Both the position numbers and the translations under genes were made by a program. A stretch of 64,000 nt of DNA from Hymenoscyphus infarciens (lineage: Eukaryota; Ascomycota; Leotiomycetes; Helotiales; Helotiaceae): NCBI GenBank assembly GCA_001414345.1, contig LLCB01000200.1, positions 46,693 through 110,692 of the forward strand. Direction: 5' to 3'. Positions 62,205 to 64,000 of this stretch are shown here, piece by piece (the first letter of the stretch is position 1; every line of letters starts with the position of its first letter). The notes under the pieces were generated by a model, which saw only the letters and a list, made by a program, of their open reading frames with translations, was not told the DNA's origin and ran no database searches.

Positions 62205-62400
62205 TAAATATCGTAGTACGAATTATATACGATAATTAAAGAGATATATATAAGTATATTTAATAGAATAATATATATAAATACTAGATAAGCTTAATAT
62301 AAAAGAAAAAACCAAATTAGCTTTTTATATTAAGAGCGTTAGAGTATTTATATATAAGAGTAGACTTAGATACTAATACTATTAATAAAAGATCGAGAGA
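62205..62400. mobile_element. LTR-like fragment
   Basis: The spacing of short words (CGTAGTACGAATTATATACG, then AGAATAATATATATAAATACTAG, then TATTTATATATAAGAG) parallels the first half of the Ty3-type LTRs of copies A and B. The second end and a target duplication could not be placed. Confidence 0.35.
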
Positions 62401-63966
62401 GTTACTAATAATTATTATATTAAGTTAAACTTAGCTAATAGTATATTAGATATATATAATATTTTAATATATATTAATATATCGAGTTATATAATCTCTA
62501 AATAGTAAAACTCTACTAGTAGCTAATAGAATCTATATACTTATAAAGTTAAAGATTTTTTATTAATATAATACTATAATATAAGTAAGTACTTAGCTTA
62601 AAGTAATTAATCTAGCTTTATTAAAATAGTATTTATATAAAAGAAAAGTAGCTTTTAGAATTAAAAAGAGTAAATTATATTATATGATTTATAGTTACTA
62701 TATAGAGCTACTAGTTTAAAAAAACTAATATAGATTAATAATCGTCTCTTTTTAACTAACGATATATCGCGCTAATTATTCTATTCGATTTATATTAAGA
62801 GCTAATTATTAATAATTTATTAATATAAAAGTATTAGTATCTAAATCTCTATAAGAGTTTAGACTATATATGTCGGTATAACTTAAGAGTAAGTAACTAC
62901 TCGGGATAGTATACGTAAGAATATATAACCTTCTCGCTTAAGAACTATTTAGATAGACATCGTAGATAGCTTTACTTAGTATATACGAACGATAATATAA
63001 CTCTTTTTATATTACTTTTATAACTATAAGTTATATTAATACTAATTAGTAGACGTATAAATTAGATACCTAGTTACTTTATATATTTCTACTATAAGTA
63101 TACTTATATAAAAGTAAACTCGATATTACTAGTAGACTCCTCTTCTCTAATCGTAGTTTCTTCTACTATTTAATAACTTTAATAATATACTATAAACGCT
63201 TTTTAAGATAGAAGGCGTCGATTACGAATACTAATCTCCTTTTATCTACTAAGATAATTTATACTCTCTAAGATACTTATTTATCTAAAACCTAATATCT
63301 CTTTTATTTACTAAGTAAAGTATAAATAGACTTTTAATAACCTTTATAATATCTACTAATTTAAGTAATAATAATATCTATAATATCTATAATATCTATA
63401 ATATAATAGATATACTAATACTGATTCTAATAACTTTAGAAACTTTAACTTTAGTACTAAAATAAGCTCTAAAGCTAGTACTAAAGCTAAAATCAATATA
63501 GATAGAAGAGACGATTTTTGCTACTAAACGAGAAGAGAAGTATACTAAAAGATAGAATAAAGACCTTCTTTTTTAAGACAAATTTTAAGTAGACTTTAAA
63601 GAATAGAATTAAGATAAATTCGTTAAAATCCACTAATCTACTACTACTAAGTTATAACGAACACTTTATAGAAGAGGTATATAGGTTAAGATAAATAGAT
63701 ATAAGATACTTATATCTTAGGTACTATATAATACTACTACTAAGGTTAACTAAACTAGGTAGTTAGATAAAGAATTAAAAGCTATAATAGCTAATAGAGC
63801 TAGTACTAAAATCTTTAGATCTTATTATAAATATATAGAGGAATACGTTAAAAGATAATAAAAGTAGTAGTAATAATAACTCTAATAATAATAACCTCTA
63901 GCTAAAAATATTACTTAAAATACTTAATCTAAGATAAAAGCTAGAGACGAAGCTTTATAAGTATCT

Positions 63967-63968
63967 AT

Positions 63969-64000
<32 letters not shown>
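63967..64000. repeat. TAA trinucleotide microsatellite
   Basis: Uninterrupted AAT/TAA triplets run to the window end and may continue beyond it. Similar short TAA runs occur at 63870-63893. Confidence 0.85.

Larger units (their letters stand above)
60250..64000. repeat. AT-rich RIP-mutated repeat block (right)
   Basis: CA/TG-depleted, AT-rich DNA from about 60.25 kb to the window end. Recognisable parts are a duplicated AAAGCGTATTAATTAT (60305-60342), a degenerate GAGGCTAGG/GAGCTAGGCTAGATA array (60485-60585), an LTR-like stretch at about 62205-62400, and short TAA-type microsatellites. The rest (61.0-62.2 and 62.5-63.9 kb) is unidentified. Confidence 0.88.

Noticed and set aside
1..64000. 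Secondary-metabolite or nutrient gene cluster
   Set aside because: The genes found (peptidase, reductase, LRR, patatin) have no core synthase or shared pathway.

Overview
The window looks like a filamentous ascomycete (Pezizomycotina) chromosome segment. Genes have short GT-AG introns (about 40-80 nt). Most of the window is AT-rich DNA in which CA and TG dinucleotides are almost absent while CG survives, the footprint of repeat-induced point mutation (RIP, CpA to TpA). Former transposon genes are therefore full of TAA/TAG codons and give no long ORFs. A Leotiomycete-like two-compartment genome is my inference; no species marker was recognised.

Layout: (1) 1-12.4 kb is a RIP-mutated repeat block: minisatellites, a 63-bp satellite, a Fot1/pogo-like transposase relic cut by a solo LTR, a Tc1/mariner remnant, an inverted pair of about 0.9-kb repeats, and a Ty1/copia-like gag-integrase relic. 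(2) 12.4-22.35 kb is a gene island: a small proline-rich ORF, a secreted S41-family peptidase (5 exons, 789 aa), an aldo/keto reductase, a leucine-rich-repeat protein, a small signal-peptide/membrane protein, and the 3' end of a multicopper oxidase truncated at the island edge. (3) 22.35-53.48 kb is the largest RIP block. It holds two complete chromovirus-type Ty3 LTR retrotransposons with exact 5-bp target-site duplications (7.98 kb and a pol-less 5.04 kb copy, both on the minus strand), solo LTRs, a 3.3-kb transposon with about 145-bp inverted repeats sitting inside a solo LTR, and a three-level nest of small inverted-repeat elements at its right edge. (4) 53.48-60.25 kb is a second gene island: a four-exon gene of unknown function (597 aa), a patatin-like phospholipase with C-terminal ankyrin repeats (511 aa), and a frameshifted GNAT acetyltransferase pseudogene at the right edge. 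(5) 60.25-64 kb is RIP-mutated repeat DNA again.

The genes do not form an obvious pathway or cluster. The island edges carry the broken genes (multicopper oxidase, GNAT), while central genes are intact. The most informative content is the transposon archaeology: target-site duplications, inverted repeats and empty-site comparison allow the order of several insertions to be read directly despite heavy mutation.
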